64,000 nt of DNA from JANQTF01 sp041741415 (GTDB lineage Bacteria > Bacteroidota > Bacteroidia > J057): positions 1-64,000 of the forward strand of contig JBGSKC010000063.1 of the NCBI GenBank assembly GCA_041741415.1, read 5' to 3'. The translations under genes were made by a program, and so were the position numbers. The notes under the pieces were generated by a model. It was given only the letters and a program-made list of their open reading frames with translations. It did not search any database and was not told where the DNA came from. This document shows, one piece after another, positions 32,028 to 41,248 of the stretch (positions are counted from its first letter, which is position 1; every line of letters begins with the position of its first letter).

Positions 32028-33821
32028 ATGCGCGCCCTTTTCGCCCTCAACCCTTACTTGTGGAAATACAAGTGGCACCTGCTCCTGGGAATCTTCTTCG
32101 TTGCGGCTTCCAACCTGTTTGCCGTGTATCCCGCTCAGATCGTTCGCGGTGCCATCAACATGGTCGAGGATGTGCTGTTGTTCTACCGGATGCATCAGGG
32201 CTTTGATGTAGGAACGAAAGTGGAAGCCACCCTTTTCCGCAGCCTGCTGATGTTTGGAGCCATCGTGCTGGCCATGGCGCTCATTCGCGGGCTGTTTCTG
32301 TTTCTCACCCGGCAAACCATCATCGTGATGTCGAGGCTGATTGAATACGACCTCCGCAGGGATCTGTATGACCATTTGCAGAACCTCGACACGGCCTTTT
32401 ACCGGCGAAACAGAACGGGCGACATCATGTCGAAAATGGCCGAAGACGTGAACCGGGTGCGGATGTACCTCGGGCCGGGCATCATGTATTCGCTCAATAC
32501 CATCACGCTTTTCATTGTGGTAGTCACGACGATGTTTGCGGTGAATGCCGAACTGACCATGTATGCCCTGCTTCCCCTGCCCTTTTTGTCCTACCTGATC
32601 TACTACGTCGAGTCGATCATCCAGCGGCGCAGCGAGCGCATCCAGGCGCAGTTGTCGCTGCTCACCACCTTTGCCCAGGAAATTTACTCCGGCATCCGGG
32701 TGCTGAAGGCATATGTGAAGGAAGGACCAACGGCAGAAAAATTTGCTGAGGAGTCGGAGATTTACAAGGAAAAATCCATGCGGCTGGCCGCAGTCGATGC
32801 CCTGTTTTTCCCGCTCGTGGTGTTTTTGGTGGGATTGAGCGTGGTAACGACCGTGTGGGTAGGGGGCGAAAAAGTCATCAATGGCAGCCTCACGCTGGGC
32901 AACATTGCCGAGTTTATCATGTACATCAACCTGCTCACCTGGCCGATCATAGCGGTGGGCTGGGTAACGACCCTGATCCAGCGTGCTGCGGCCAGCCAGG
33001 TGCGGCTCAACGACCTGCTGGCCGAGCGTTCGGCCCTGCCTTTTCCTGCCACCAGCCCCCTGCCCGCGACTGCTGCCCTGAGCTTCGAAGACGTTCATTT
33101 TACCTACGCCGAAACAGGCACAGAAGCCCTCAAAGGTGTGAGCTTCGAGCTGGCCCCCGGCCAGAAGCTGGGGATCGTAGGCCCCACTGGCTGCGGCAAA
33201 TCCACCCTCTGCGCCCTTATTCCACGGATGTATTCCCCGCAGCTGGGCGAGATTTCACTCGACAACCGGCCACTTGAGACCTACAGCAAAGCAGCACTAC
33301 GCGGCTCCATTGGCTACGCACCGCAGGATGTGTTTTTGTTTTCCGACACGATCCGCAACAACATCGCTTTTGGCAGGCAGGAAGCCAACCGGGAACAGGT
33401 TGAGGCCGCCGCACGGGGCGCTTCCGTCTATGACAACATCATGGACTTCCCCCAGCAATTTGAAACTGTCATCGGAGAGCGGGGCGTAACCTTGTCGGGC
33501 GGGCAAAAACAGCGCATTTCCATCGCCAGGGCCTGGGTAAGGGAGCCCAAGCTGCTTGTGCTCGACGATGTCCTTTCAGCTGTAGACACCCGCACCGAGG
33601 AGACCATCCTCAGCGGACTGCGCCGCTACCGGCAGGAACACCCCGAAACGGCGGTTGTGATGGTTGCCCACCGCATTTCCTGTGTTCAGGACTCCGACCA
33701 GATCCTTGTGATCGAAGACGGCCGTATCACTGAGCGCGGAACCCACGAAGAACTGCTGGCCAAAGCAGGCTATTACGCCAGGATTTACGAAAAGCAGCTC
33801 ACCGAAGGCGCGGAAGTCTGA
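32028..33821 (+). CDS. ABC exporter half, degenerate-site type (BmrC/TM287-like)
   Basis: The 597-residue protein has a six-helix exporter domain (about 15-325) and an ATPase domain (about 345-595). Motifs are Walker A GPTGCGKST, Q-loop GYAPQDVFLFSD, canonical signature TLSGGQKQRI, Walker B LLVLDDVLSAVD and switch His in VAHRIS. The catalytic Glu is replaced by Asp (LDDVLSAVD), the hallmark of the degenerate half of heterodimeric exporters such as BmrCD, LmrCD and TM287/288. The half at 29245 has Glu but a non-canonical signature, so the two should pair. ATG 32028 is chosen because the -7 promoter element lies just upstream. Confidence 0.9.
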   Translation: MRALFALNPYLWKYKWHLLLGIFFVAASNLFAVYPAQIVRGAINMVEDVLLFYRMHQGFDVGTKVEATLFRSLLMFGAIVLAMALIRGLFLFLTRQTIIVMSRLIEYDLRRDLYDHLQNLDTAFYRRNRTGDIMSKMAEDVNRVRMYLGPGIMYSLNTITLFIVVVTTMFAVNAELTMYALLPLPFLSYLIYYVESIIQRRSERIQAQLSLLTTFAQEIYSGIRVLKAYVKEGPTAEKFAEESEIYKEKSMRLAAVDALFFPLVVFLVGLSVVTTVWVGGEKVINGSLTLGNIAEFIMYINLLTWPIIAVGWVTTLIQRAAASQVRLNDLLAERSALPFPATSPLPATAALSFEDVHFTYAETGTEALKGVSFELAPGQKLGIVGPTGCGKSTLCALIPRMYSPQLGEISLDNRPLETYSKAALRGSIGYAPQDVFLFSDTIRNNIAFGRQEANREQVEAAARGASVYDNIMDFPQQFETVIGERGVTLSGGQKQRISIARAWVREPKLLVLDDVLSAVDTRTEETILSGLRRYRQEHPETAVVMVAHRISCVQDSDQILVIEDGRITERGTHEELLAKAGYYARIYEKQLTEGAEV

Positions 33822-33896
33822 CCCTTCCTTTCACCGGAACAGACGCTTTTTGCAGGGCAATTCGTTACCCTCTCAACATTCAATCGTCTGTTGATC

Positions 33897-34715
33897 ATGA
33901 AAACTTTGCTCGCGCTCGCCCTGGCCTTGTTGAGTTGGGGAAAAGAACCCGCTCCTGCTGTTCAACAGCCGCAGGAGGAATTGCGCTCAGTGGAAAACAA
34001 AACCTTCCGCCGGGGCGAATGGCTCAAATTCCGGGTTCACTACGGCCTCATTACGGCGGGCTACCTGGAAATGGAAGTGAAGCCGGGCACAATTTACCGC
34101 CAGGGAAGGCCCTGCTATCATTTGTCGGGCTGGGGCTATACCCACCCGGGGTTTGAGTGGTTCTACAAGCTAAACGACCGCTACGAATCTATTTGCGACG
34201 AGGAAGCGCTGGTGTCCTGGCAGTTTAACCGGCACATCGCAGAAGGGAGCTTTCGCGCCTACACCGAAACCCATTTTGACCAGTTCAACCAGGTGGCCCG
34301 CCACATCGACAACAAAAAGCACGAGAGCCGCCATGCTGTGCCAATCCATGTTCAGGATGTGATTTCCGCCTTCTACTACGCCAGGGCCAGGTATGACCAG
34401 CGCACCCTGCGAATCGGGGAGCGAATTGAGATGCACAGCTTCATTGACCGAAAACCATATAAGCTGGAGGCGAAATTATTGGCAAGAGAAGTAATTGAGG
34501 TGGAAGGCGTCCAATACCGGGCCCTGAAATTTGACTTGCTGGTCGAAGAATCCGGCATGATCACAGACGGAAGCGAAATTCAGTTCTGGATCAGCGACGA
34601 CGACAACAAGGCTCCCTTGCGGGTGCGCTCCGAGCTGGCAGTGGGCGCACTTGCCGCAGACCTCATCGAATCGCGGGGGCTGGCTCACCCCATGAGCAGC
34701 CGGGTGAACAATTAG
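33897..34715 (+). CDS. DUF3108 family exported protein
   Basis: The 272-residue protein begins MKTLLALALALLSWG, a short signal-like sequence (ATG 33897; the in-frame TTG at 33891 is less likely). The mature part matches the DUF3108 pattern: GEWLKFRVHYGLITAGYLEMEV, WFYKLNDRYESICDEEAL, IQDVISAFYYAR-like HVQDVISAFYYAR and WISDDDNKAPLRVRSELAVG. The family is an extracytoplasmic beta-rich domain, possibly lipid-binding, with no established biochemical role. It follows the ABC exporter after 75 bases and could be cotranscribed with it. Confidence 0.87.
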   Translation: MKTLLALALALLSWGKEPAPAVQQPQEELRSVENKTFRRGEWLKFRVHYGLITAGYLEMEVKPGTIYRQGRPCYHLSGWGYTHPGFEWFYKLNDRYESICDEEALVSWQFNRHIAEGSFRAYTETHFDQFNQVARHIDNKKHESRHAVPIHVQDVISAFYYARARYDQRTLRIGERIEMHSFIDRKPYKLEAKLLAREVIEVEGVQYRALKFDLLVEESGMITDGSEIQFWISDDDNKAPLRVRSELAVGALAADLIESRGLAHPMSSRVNN

Positions 34716-34775
34716 CCAAACGCCTCCACCGCAAGCGAGCAGCATCTCACGTCATTGACAGAAAAAATTAAACCC

Positions 34776-34805
34776 TTGGACTTCGGGCCGGAGGCAGTAG
34801 TTTTG
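34776..34805 (+). promoter_or_regulatory. Promoter of the TonB receptor gene at 34879
   Basis: TTG (34776-34778), a 19-bp spacer and TAGTTTTG (34798-34805) fit the Bacteroidota sigma-A consensus. The leader to the ATG would be about 65-70 bases. Confidence 0.6.
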
Positions 34806-34878
34806 CCAGTATAGCCTGCGCCTGTGGTCGGTTTCGACCTGGGCGGGCTTGCTTTGATTCGACCCAACGATCCACCCC

Positions 34879-37224
34879 ATGCGCATTTTGTTTTTGGCCA
34901 CCTGCCTGCTTATCGCCGTTTTTTCTCAGCTTTCTGCACAATCCACCCTGCGTGGCCGGGTGGTGGACAGCGACGGCCAGCCCCTTGAAGGCGCAGCAGT
35001 GAGCATTCCTGCCCTCAAAAAAGGGGCCTACACCAACGTGTCGGGCATTTACTCCATCGACCGGATTCCGCAGGGCGAATATGAAGTGTTTGCCTATTTC
35101 ATCGGCTACGACAGCACCGTGCTGCGGGTGAGCATGCCAGCGGAAGGCGTTGTAACAGAGGGGTTTGTGCTGGAGGATCGAATTGTTTACACAGAAGAAG
35201 TGACCATCACCACCACCCGCACCGGCAGAATCGAAAAGTCGCAGGTCACCACGGGTGTTACGCCCATTACGGCGCAGGAAATCAAGCTCATACCCTCCGT
35301 GGGCGGTGCCGACCTGGCCCAGTACCTCCAGGTGCTGCCCGGCGTGGTGTTTACCGGCGACCAGGGCGGGCAATTGTACATTCGCGGCGGAACGCCCATC
35401 CAGAATATGACCATTCTCGATGGCATGATCCTCTACAGTCCCTTTCACTCCATCGGCCTGTTCAGCGTGTTTGACCCCGACTTTATCCGCACGGTGGATG
35501 TGTACTCTGCCGGGTTTGGCGGCAACTATGGCGGGCGCATTTCCTCTGTCATCGACGTAAAAACCCGCAGCGGATCGGTGAATCAAACGAAAGGCAAGGT
35601 CAATGTGAACCCCTTTTCTTCGGCGGTGATGCTGGAAGGGCCATTAAAGCGCGGCAAAGAAGGCGCAGGAATCAGCTACCTGATCTCGGGCAGGCAGAAC
35701 TATATCGACCGCTCCAGCCCGACGGTGTATCCCTATGTTGGCGACAGCCTGGGACTTCCTTACACGTTTACCGACTTGTATGGCAAGCTCACGGCCAGCG
35801 ACGGCGTAAACTATGCCAGCGTGTTTGGCTTCAGCCACAGTGATGATGTGCTGTATGAGTTTCCGGCGAATATCGGCTGGGATGCTTTGGGCGGCGGTGC
35901 TGAGTTTCAGTTGCTGCCGGAGTCGGCAGGGGCCATTATCCGGGGAAGTTTCGGCTGGTCAAAATACGAAAGCGCCCTTCGCTCGCAGTCGGAACAGTTC
36001 CCGAGAAGATCCGGAATTCAGGGCTTCAACGGCCAGCTCAATGTGGGCTACATCTTCAATTCGGTGGATGAGTTCAACTTCGGCATGCAGTTTCTTGGCT
36101 TCGAAACCGACTATGTGTTTACCAATTCTTTCGGCTTCGTGACGGCCCAGCAGTCAAGCAACACCGAGGCTGCTCTGTTTGGCCGCTACAAGAAGGTGTT
36201 TCAGGAGCAGCGGGGCGTGAGCACGTTCGAGCGGGCAGTGCTGGAGCCCAGCCTCCGGATTCATTACTACAACAACCAGAACCGGCCGATGATTGAGCCC
36301 AGGATCCGGGGCAAAATCAACTTCCCGGGCTTCAGCATCTCGGGCGCAGCTGGCTTGTATTCGCAGAATCTCCTGGCAGCCAACTCCGACCGGGATGTGG
36401 TGAACCTGTTTCAGGGCTTTCTTTCGGCCCCCACCCAGCTTGCCTACAAAATTCAGAACAGCACCCTCCAAACGGCATGGCACCTGCTCGGTGGCCTGGA
36501 GGCCGAGCTGATCCCCGGTGTCACCACCAACGTGGAGGCATGGTACAAGCGATTTACCCAGCTCACCAACATCAATCGCGATAAGATTTTTCCCCAAGAT
36601 CCCGATTTCATCACCGAAACCGGCGTTGCATACGGCTTCGATTTCATTGCCAAATACCAAAGCCCGAAATGGTATGTCTATGCCAACTACTCCTGGGCAA
36701 AGGTCACCCGCACAGACCGCATCGAAGAACCGACGCCGCGAACCTATCCCACCATTTTTGACAGGCGGCACACGGTGAACTTCCTCGCAGCCTACAAACT
36801 CGGGAGGTTTACCTCTTCGGATGACGCCGGGAGGGCCATCAGAGCCAAATTCACCGAAAGCAAATGGGAGCTGTCCATGCGCTGGACCCTCGGCTCCGGC
36901 TTTCCTTTTACCCAGACCCAGGGCTATTTTGAAAAGCTCGACTTCCGCGACGACGGCGCGCAAACGCCCATCACCTCTCAAAACGGAAGCCTGGGCCTGA
37001 TCCTGGCTGAAGAACTCAACGGAGGCCGCCTGCCTTATTACCATCGCCTCGATTTCTCCGCCCGCCGCCGCTGGGTTTTTGGCAATGCTGTTCTCCTCGA
37101 ATTAGACGCCACCCTCATCAACGCCTACAACCGCGACAACATCTTCTACTTCGACCGGGTGCGGTTTGAAGTGGTGTATCAGTTGCCCGTGCTGCCCAGC
37201 CTCGGTGCCACCCTCAAGTTTTGA
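34879..37224 (+). CDS. TonB-dependent receptor with carboxypeptidase-like N-domain
   Basis: The 781-residue outer-membrane protein has a signal peptide (1-21, SQLSAQ) and a carboxypeptidase-regulatory-like domain (22-95, TLRGRVVDSDGQPLEGAAV). The plug domain (about 115-230) contains LAQYLQVLPGVVFTGDQGGQ and LYIRGGTPIQNMTILDGMIL. The beta-barrel ends LPSLGATLKF. The plug type is common in Bacteroidota receptors that work without SusD, and none is adjacent. It has its own promoter and is followed after 24 bases by a VOC-family gene, possibly cotranscribed. The ligand is unknown. Confidence 0.9.
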   Translation: MRILFLATCLLIAVFSQLSAQSTLRGRVVDSDGQPLEGAAVSIPALKKGAYTNVSGIYSIDRIPQGEYEVFAYFIGYDSTVLRVSMPAEGVVTEGFVLEDRIVYTEEVTITTTRTGRIEKSQVTTGVTPITAQEIKLIPSVGGADLAQYLQVLPGVVFTGDQGGQLYIRGGTPIQNMTILDGMILYSPFHSIGLFSVFDPDFIRTVDVYSAGFGGNYGGRISSVIDVKTRSGSVNQTKGKVNVNPFSSAVMLEGPLKRGKEGAGISYLISGRQNYIDRSSPTVYPYVGDSLGLPYTFTDLYGKLTASDGVNYASVFGFSHSDDVLYEFPANIGWDALGGGAEFQLLPESAGAIIRGSFGWSKYESALRSQSEQFPRRSGIQGFNGQLNVGYIFNSVDEFNFGMQFLGFETDYVFTNSFGFVTAQQSSNTEAALFGRYKKVFQEQRGVSTFERAVLEPSLRIHYYNNQNRPMIEPRIRGKINFPGFSISGAAGLYSQNLLAANSDRDVVNLFQGFLSAPTQLAYKIQNSTLQTAWHLLGGLEAELIPGVTTNVEAWYKRFTQLTNINRDKIFPQDPDFITETGVAYGFDFIAKYQSPKWYVYANYSWAKVTRTDRIEEPTPRTYPTIFDRRHTVNFLAAYKLGRFTSSDDAGRAIRAKFTESKWELSMRWTLGSGFPFTQTQGYFEKLDFRDDGAQTPITSQNGSLGLILAEELNGGRLPYYHRLDFSARRRWVFGNAVLLELDATLINAYNRDNIFYFDRVRFEVVYQLPVLPSLGATLKF

Positions 37225-37248
37225 GTTGAACAACCCATTCGCCCACAG

Positions 37249-37650
37249 ATGACCCTCGAGCATGTTGCCATCTGGACCACCCGCCTCGAAGAGCTGAGGG
37301 AATTTTACTGCCGCTACTTTGGCGGGGTGGCGAATGAACGATACCACAATCCGGCGAAGCAGTTTACGAGCTATTTCATTCGCTTTGAATCGGGTGCGCG
37401 GCTGGAACTGATGCACAAGCCCGGCATTCCGGCGAATCTCAACGACCCGGCGGGTGAGCAGCACCTCGGCCTGATTCACCTTGCTTTCGGAGTTGACACC
37501 TTGGAGCAGGTCGAAGAAAAGGCCCGGGAACTGATTCAGGCTGGCTTTCCTGTGCTGAGCGGCCCCCGCAAAACCGGCGATGGCTACTACGAATTTGAGA
37601 CCCTCGACCCGGACGGCAACCGGCTGGAAGTGGGCTGTGTGTGGCAATGA
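37249..37650 (+). CDS. VOC-superfamily (glyoxalase/bleomycin resistance) protein
   Basis: The 133-residue cytosolic protein is a single vicinal-oxygen-chelate domain: TLEHVAIWTTRLEELREFYCRYFGG at the N-terminus, LIHLAFGVD in the middle and ETLDPDGNRLEVG at the C-terminus. Candidate metal ligands are His4 or nearby, His in LGLIHLAF and Glu in RLEVG. Functions in this superfamily range from glyoxalase I to dioxygenases and antibiotic binding; a specific one cannot be given. It converges with the large lyase gene on the other strand. Confidence 0.88.
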   Translation: MTLEHVAIWTTRLEELREFYCRYFGGVANERYHNPAKQFTSYFIRFESGARLELMHKPGIPANLNDPAGEQHLGLIHLAFGVDTLEQVEEKARELIQAGFPVLSGPRKTGDGYYEFETLDPDGNRLEVGCVWQ

Positions 37651-37670
37651 GCAGCAAGTCTGAAAACAAA

Positions 37671-37701
37671 CGGACCTGGCAAGTGAATCCTGCCAGGCCC
37701 G
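37671..37701. terminator. Hairpin between convergent genes
   Basis: CGGACCTGGCA (37671-37681) pairs with TGCCAGGCCCG (37691-37701) apart from one mismatch. AAAACAAA on its left supplies a weak U tract for the minus strand. It lies 21 bases after the VOC stop codon and 40 bases past the end of the lyase gene. Confidence 0.6.
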
Positions 37702-37740
37702 TTGCTGCTTGTTGAACATGGTGCATTCAACCCGGTCGGG

Positions 37741-40713
37741 TTATTTCACCACCACACTTTTGCCCATCATGCCTCCCTGGTAATCCACCATCACGTGGTA
37801 AATCCCTGTTGGCAGGTTGGCAGGCAGTTCCAGCATGGCTTCGTTGCCCGTAACCGTGGTCAGGAGGATTTCCCGCCCGGTGGCATCGACCAACCGGACG
37901 TGCTTGTCAATGTCTTGCTCCACGCCTTTGATCAGAACGAAGATCTGTTCACTGGGCGCCGCCGGGTTTGGATACACCTCGAAGCGGTCGGTGAAATCAT
38001 CTTCGTTCCGGTAGGTGATCGTGGACAAAAAGGTCCGGGTGCCGTCGAAGTCGGTTTGGGAGAGGCGATAGTAAATGAGCCCTTTCCAGGGGTCTTCGTC
38101 GGTGGTGAGGTAGGAGGTGGGTGAGCTCACAGTACCTGCGCCGTCGACCTCACTAAGTGGCTCGTAGAGCATCCCATCCAGCGACCGCTCCACGGTGAAG
38201 AAGTGGTTGTTAAACTCCGATGCAGTGGTCCAGGAAAGATCCACACCGAGTGTGCCTTGCTCAGCCTGGAAGTCGAGCAATTCAACCGGGAAGGAAGTTG
38301 CCCCGTCGCTTACCAGGGTTAGTTCGTTGAATTCAGAGCTGTTATAGGTGGCTGCTTTGTGGCTGGTAAGGGCAATGCCTACAAAGACATCCTGCGGGAA
38401 ATCAATCTGCACCGTATCGACAAGCGACCAGGTGCTGCCGTTCTGAGAGATGTAGGCCCAGATCACATTGGCGTCGCGGGAAAGCCGCATCCAGACAGGG
38501 TGGGTATAGGTGGGTCCAACCCAGGATCCTGTTGTCGGCTGCATGGTTCCTCCCTTTGTCCTTCGATACTGGAAGGCACGTTTGGTTTGGTTAACAACAA
38601 TCATGGCATGGCGGCTGTTGCCAGAAAGGTCTTCCCGGATCATGAGGCCGCCCTTGGCATAGGAGTGGGTGTTTTGCAGGTCAAACAGTTGCACCGTGAT
38701 TTCACCATTGCCGGAAAGGGTTTGATAGATGAACCCAAATTCATCAGCAGTCCCCCCGATATCTGCACCTGCAGCGCGGATCTGAAACTGATTTGCTGCC
38801 TGGTCAAAGCAGGCTGTACCGGGAAGGGCGACACTGCCCACATCAGAGAAGAGCCAGTCTCCCACCAAAGGCTGGCAACCAGTGGGACCACCACCAGTTC
38901 CGCCGCCGGTTCCGCCGCCACCGGTTCCGCCACCGCTGCTACCAGTGGTGAGGGTCAGGTTGCTAAATTTTGAAAGGTTAAGCTTCCCGTTATTATGGCT
39001 CGTCAGGGCAACGCCCACATACACGTCATTAGTCATGGTAATCTGGACGGTGTCTACGAGGGCCCAGGTGGTGCCATTCTCAGACAAATAGGCAGAAATC
39101 ACGTTCCCGGTGCGGTTGAGGCGCATCCAGGTGGGGTGGCTGTAAACGGGCCCGATCCAGGATCCTGACGGGGGCTGCGTTGCGGCTCCTTTGCTTCGCC
39201 GATACTGAAAAGCCCGCTGTGTTTGGTTCATCACCAGCATGGCATGGGGACTGTTGTTTGATAAATCCTCGCGGATCATCAGGCCAGCTTTGGCAAAGGC
39301 ATGGGTGTTTTGCAGGCTCTGGAGCTGGAAGGAGATTTCTCCATCACCGGAAAGCTGCTGGTACACAAAGCCGAATTGATCGACATTTGCCCATATATCT
39401 GCGCCCGAGGCTGAAAGTTGATATTGGTCCAGTGCTGCATCAAAGCAGGCGTTACCGGGCATTCCCACCTCCCCTACATCAGTGTATTGCCAAACTCCGG
39501 CCAGCGGCAGGCATCCGCCTGTGCTGCCACCTCCTCCTGTACCGCCGCCGCCGGTACCGCCACCTCCCGTTCCGCCACCACCGCTACCGGCGGTGGTAAC
39601 AGTAATGACCTGCGTTCGTGTTCCTTTGTAGCCGTTATTGTCGGTAACGGTGAGCTTGGCAGTAAAGCTGCCAGTTGTTGTATAGGTATGAGACACCACC
39701 GGGCCAGTGGCTGTTGAGCCATCGCCAAACTCCCAAGCATAGGAGGTAATGTTGCCATCGGGGTCGTAGGAGCCGGTGGAGCTGAAATTAACGCCGAGTG
39801 GTGCAGTGCCAGAGGTGGCACTTGCCTGAATCTGCGCAACAGGTGGCTGAGCGGTGCTGCCATTCAACAAGTGGGTGGGAGCAGATTGTGAAAGCACCCA
39901 GTCGTCCATCGACACATAGGAATCCCTTGTGGGAGCCCATCCGGGGCCGTTGCCGCCGAAGAAGTAAATCAGCTGGTTGATATGCCAGCCCCAGGTGCCA
40001 CCTTTGGTGCGGAACAAAAAGTCGTGGCGATCCACCACAAGCTGGCCGTCAAGCCACACCTGAATGGTGCCATCGGGGACGTTCATGGTGTTCATTTTGA
40101 TGCGCACCACAACGTTGTACCATTTCTCCCGAACGATCTTAATGCGATTTCCGCTGCCGTCTTTAAAGTCGTCGTGCTGTCCCCACTGGTCGTCTTTGTT
40201 CTCGCAGTAGGTGTAGGTGTGCATGTAGGCGTTGTTGGGATCGGAAGGATATTTCCGCCACATGATCGACACGCTGGCACCTTTGGAGCCGTCGGTGGGC
40301 ACGCCCGGACTGGGGTCGGAGCCGCCGATCAGGCCGTTGAGCTTGCCACCATTTTTGAAGTCGAAGTTGGCGTCAAACTTGAACCGATAGCCATAATAGA
40401 CATCATCGTAGTTCAAGGATTCGTCGCGAAGCATCCGGCAGCCCTTCCAGTAGCAGCATTCATTAGCTTTGTTGAGAAGGGTAACAAACTGATTGCCAGT
40501 GCCGTCGTCCTCGATTTTCCATTGACCATTGGCAAAACCAAGGCGGGCATCCCAGCCACGGGCTTCGGGGTCTTTTTCAGCCAAAGTGCCGGTCGGATAG
40601 CTTTCCCAGTCTTCCTGCCAGATCACCTGCGACCAGGCGGAAGAAACGAAAGACAGAAATAACAGGGCAAAGAGAATTCTCCCAAAAAAGGAGCGGGTGC
40701 GGGAAAAGGACAT
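37741..40713 (-). CDS. T9SS-secreted polysaccharide lyase, PL14-like, multidomain
   Basis: The 990-residue protein starts at MSFSRTRSFFGRILFALLFL (ATG 40713) with a signal peptide ending AWSQ. The first domain (about 29-285; WQEDWESYPTGTLAEK, GGKLNGLIGGSDPSPG, SVSIMWRKY) resembles family PL14 alginate/glucuronan lyases. A PKD domain (about 290-375, SYAWEFGDGSTATG) and a GGGGT-rich linker follow. Two homologous modules of about 190 residues come next (NTHAFAKAGLMIREDLSNNS and NTHSYAKGGLMIREDLSGNS), of the concanavalin-like DUF1349 kind and separated by a second Gly linker. Then come an FN3-like region with LSWTTASEFNNHFF (about 815-905) and a sorting domain (VYPNPAAPSEQ). The lyase assignment rests on motif resemblance; the secretion route is clear. 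Confidence 0.82.
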   Translation of the reverse strand: MSFSRTRSFFGRILFALLFLSFVSSAWSQVIWQEDWESYPTGTLAEKDPEARGWDARLGFANGQWKIEDDGTGNQFVTLLNKANECCYWKGCRMLRDESLNYDDVYYGYRFKFDANFDFKNGGKLNGLIGGSDPSPGVPTDGSKGASVSIMWRKYPSDPNNAYMHTYTYCENKDDQWGQHDDFKDGSGNRIKIVREKWYNVVVRIKMNTMNVPDGTIQVWLDGQLVVDRHDFLFRTKGGTWGWHINQLIYFFGGNGPGWAPTRDSYVSMDDWVLSQSAPTHLLNGSTAQPPVAQIQASATSGTAPLGVNFSSTGSYDPDGNITSYAWEFGDGSTATGPVVSHTYTTTGSFTAKLTVTDNNGYKGTRTQVITVTTAGSGGGGTGGGGTGGGGTGGGGSTGGCLPLAGVWQYTDVGEVGMPGNACFDAALDQYQLSASGADIWANVDQFGFVYQQLSGDGEISFQLQSLQNTHAFAKAGLMIREDLSNNSPHAMLVMNQTQRAFQYRRSKGAATQPPSGSWIGPVYSHPTWMRLNRTGNVISAYLSENGTTWALVDTVQITMTNDVYVGVALTSHNNGKLNLSKFSNLTLTTGSSGGGTGGGGTGGGTGGGPTGCQPLVGDWLFSDVGSVALPGTACFDQAANQFQIRAAGADIGGTADEFGFIYQTLSGNGEITVQLFDLQNTHSYAKGGLMIREDLSGNSRHAMIVVNQTKRAFQYRRTKGGTMQPTTGSWVGPTYTHPVWMRLSRDANVIWAYISQNGSTWSLVDTVQIDFPQDVFVGIALTSHKAATYNSSEFNELTLVSDGATSFPVELLDFQAEQGTLGVDLSWTTASEFNNHFFTVERSLDGMLYEPLSEVDGAGTVSSPTSYLTTDEDPWKGLIYYRLSQTDFDGTRTFLSTITYRNEDDFTDRFEVYPNPAAPSEQIFVLIKGVEQDIDKHVRLVDATGREILLTTVTGNEAMLELPANLPTGIYHVMVDYQGGMMGKSVVVK
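38886..38943 (-). repeat. Short tandem repeat coding for a Gly/Thr linker
   Basis: Imperfect units of 9-15 bases (ACCGGTTCCGCCGCC type on the plus strand) encode GGGTGGG between the two homologous modules of the secreted lyase. Confidence 0.6.
39527..39590 (-). repeat. 15-bp tandem repeat coding for GGGGT linker
   Basis: About four 15-base units (CCGCCGCCGCCGGTA, CCGCCACCTCCCGTT and similar) encode successive GGGGT pentapeptides after the PKD domain. Repeat number may vary between strains without breaking the frame. Confidence 0.75.
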
Positions 40714-41248
40714 AACGAGTAAACTGTTAACCAATACCCAAACAAACTGGTAGGTGAAACGAAGCGACTATAACAGGTTCATGCCTTAAGGCATTCCCCA
40801 AACCTGCTGTAGTCCTGAACTCTCCGCTGAACTGCTGGCTTTTGCTTCCCAACAGGCACAGTGAAGGCGCGAATGGTCGTCAGCCCGAAATTACGGAAGA
40901 TATTTGAAAAGTCGTACAAACCACAAAATAAATGATTTGACCTTCTCTTTTCTTCCACGAAAACGTTTTCTGACCGCTAATCACGCGCAAAAGATCGGAA
41001 ATTCTTGCAGGCTTTTTACCGTTGTCCGTAAAATCTTCCATGTGTTCTCCTTTGAATGTCAGGTATTTTGCCAACACGCATGACGATTTGCGAAACAATC
41101 CCTCACAGGATGTTCCAATCGCATTCTGCCTGATTTCTTGTTTGCAGAAAAGGTCAAGCAAGGAGTTGGCGTCGTTTGCTGCATCATGAGGTTGCAGAAC
41201 TTAGCCATTGGGCAGGTGGCCCGATCCGCTGTACCGTGGCTCACACTT
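40714..41248. other. Intergenic region upstream of the secreted lyase
   Basis: This 535-bp spacer lies between two minus-strand genes, the lyase and GH9. It contains the nested inverted repeat at 40766-40814 described separately. One minus-strand frame (41040 to about 40880, about 53 residues from MEDFTDNGKKPARISDLL) is visible but resembles nothing I know. The composition here is lower in GC than the flanking genes. I see no further gene. Confidence 0.4.
40766..40814 (-). promoter_or_regulatory. Nested inverted repeat upstream of the lyase gene
   Basis: GACTATAACAGGTT (40766-40779) can pair with AACCTGCTGTAGTC (40801-40814), with 12 Watson-Crick pairs, one GU and one mismatch. Inside the loop sits a perfect 14-bp palindrome, ATGCCTTAAGGCAT (40781-40794). 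The structure ends 53 bases upstream of the lyase ATG. It may be a leader RNA structure or a two-part operator. Confidence 0.5.

Noticed and set aside
29245..33821. Two ABC genes as independent MsbA homodimers
   Set aside because: The complementary substitutions in signature and Walker B motifs favour one heterodimer instead.
38880..39600. Regular repeats that first suggested a CRISPR-like array
   Set aside because: The units are in frame inside the lyase gene and encode Gly/Thr linkers; there are no spacers and no cas genes.
40880..41161. Small minus-strand frame (about 53 residues from MEDFTDNGKKPARISDLL)
   Set aside because: It looks weakly like a small membrane protein, but no family, ribosome site or conserved neighbour supports it, so it is mentioned only as part of the spacer.
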